Notes under the pieces: model-generated
The model's input: only the letters and a program-made list of their open reading frames with translations
Databases searched by the model: none
What the model was told of the DNA's origin: nothing
Made by a program: the position numbers and the translations under genes
In this document: piece after piece, positions 4,946 to 5,264 of the stretch
Position numbering within the stretch: the first letter of the stretch is position 1
Layout of the letters: each line of letters starts with the position of its first letter
NCBI GenBank assembly: GCA_947177545.1
Contig: CAMWVF010000111.1
Coordinates: 1-5,264, forward strand
Direction of reading: 5' to 3'
Source of the DNA: an uncultured Clostridia bacterium
Lineage (GTDB): Bacteria; Bacillota; Clostridia; Oscillospirales; Ruminococcaceae
DNA: 5,264 bases

Positions 4946-5191
4946 TCACATTTTAACCGTCTGACTGTAAACTTCCTCCACCTTCAATTCCGAAAGCTTG
5001 CCCACATCAATATCACATTTGCTGCATAGTTTAAGTACTGTGCTTAACTTAGGGTCTGACTTTCCTCTCTCAATATTGCTTATGCACCTGTCGCTTATAT
5101 CGCATAGTTCCGCAAGATATTCACGGCTTAACCGCTTGTTTTCCCTGTGCCGCCGCAACAGCAAACCAAATAATTCTACAGAATAATACAT
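4946..5191 (-). CDS. Small XRE-family (Cro/CI-like) helix-turn-helix regulator
   Basis: The 81-residue protein consists of one Cro/CI-type helix-turn-helix domain and a short tail. Residues 5-20 form the first helix (ELFGLLLRRHRENKR). LSREYLAELCDIS (21-33) and the recognition helix DRCISNIERGKSDP (34-47) form the HTH, followed by LSTVLKLCSKCDIDVGKL (49-66). Four Cys residues (30, 36, 56, 59) are present but do not form a clear metal-binding pattern. There is no membrane segment or enzymatic domain. The ATG at 5189-5191 has GAGG seven bases upstream (5199-5202). Upstream, the - strand shows TAAAAT (5218-5213) as a possible -10 but no good -35; TATCA/TGATA arms (5206-5210, 5221-5225) flank it and might be an operator. 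The gene precedes the Spo0A-domain gene in the same direction. The target and role are unknown; single-domain XRE proteins often repress their own operon. Confidence 0.85.
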   Translation of the reverse strand: MYYSVELFGLLLRRHRENKRLSREYLAELCDISDRCISNIERGKSDPKLSTVLKLCSKCDIDVGKLSELKVEEVYSQTVKM

Positions 5192-5264
5192 AAATCTACC
5201 TCGCTTATCATTATTTTACTTGATAGATGAACATATAAACAGGAATTTCAGTTCACGCATATTA

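Noticed and set aside
4243..5264. Genomic island inserted at tRNA-Lys
   Set aside because: Genes downstream of the tRNA could be accessory, but there is no integrase, no repeated copy of the tRNA 3' end and no mobile element within the window.
1..5264. CRISPR arrays, insertion sequences, rRNA, replication origin
   Set aside because: No regularly spaced repeats, transposase-like proteins, rRNA sequence or iteron clusters were seen.

Overview
The window looks like chromosome of a low-to-moderate GC, spore-forming Gram-positive anaerobe of the Clostridia, probably of the Ruminococcus/Oscillospiraceae type. Supporting signs are the spore maturation pair spmA-spmB, an AbrB-type transition-state regulator, a Spo0A-type DNA-binding domain, strong AGGAGG-like ribosome binding sites and consensus sigma-A promoters. 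The genus assignment is an inference; nothing in the window fixes it.

Layout, left to right. (1) 1-1113, + strand: the end of a tryptophan operon, with the last 102 codons of trpB followed 15 bases later by complete trpA. It closes with a bidirectional terminator (1158-1190). (2) 1211-2311, - strand: an HD-GYP cyclic-di-GMP phosphodiesterase whose start is probably a TTG, with its own promoter at 2385-2413. (3) 2414-2604: a gene-free stretch holding two mutually exclusive inverted repeats. (4) 2605-2844, - strand: a small AbrB/SpoVT-type regulator with a C-terminal zinc ribbon, under a near-perfect promoter. (5) 2908-3013: a divergent control region containing one strong Spo0A-box match. (6) 3014-4119, + strand: spmA and spmB, overlapping by four bases. 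(7) 4184-4373, + strand: a single tRNA-Lys(UUU) gene with a consensus promoter and its own terminator. (8) 4460-5191, - strand: a small XRE-family repressor-like gene followed by a protein consisting almost only of the Spo0A effector domain, with no receiver domain.

How the genes fit together. The right two thirds of the window are dominated by developmental and signalling genes: AbrB, SpmA/SpmB, a receiver-less Spo0A, an XRE regulator and a c-di-GMP hydrolase. In Bacillus, Spo0A~P controls abrB, and the receiver domain normally holds the DNA-binding domain inactive until phosphorylated. A free Spo0A DNA-binding domain should bind 0A boxes without phosphorylation, and a 0A box lies nearby between abrB and spmA. 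This suggests, as inference only, a small local circuit in which an XRE protein and a phosphorylation-independent Spo0A variant tune the sporulation decision. The tryptophan genes and tRNA-Lys are ordinary housekeeping functions.
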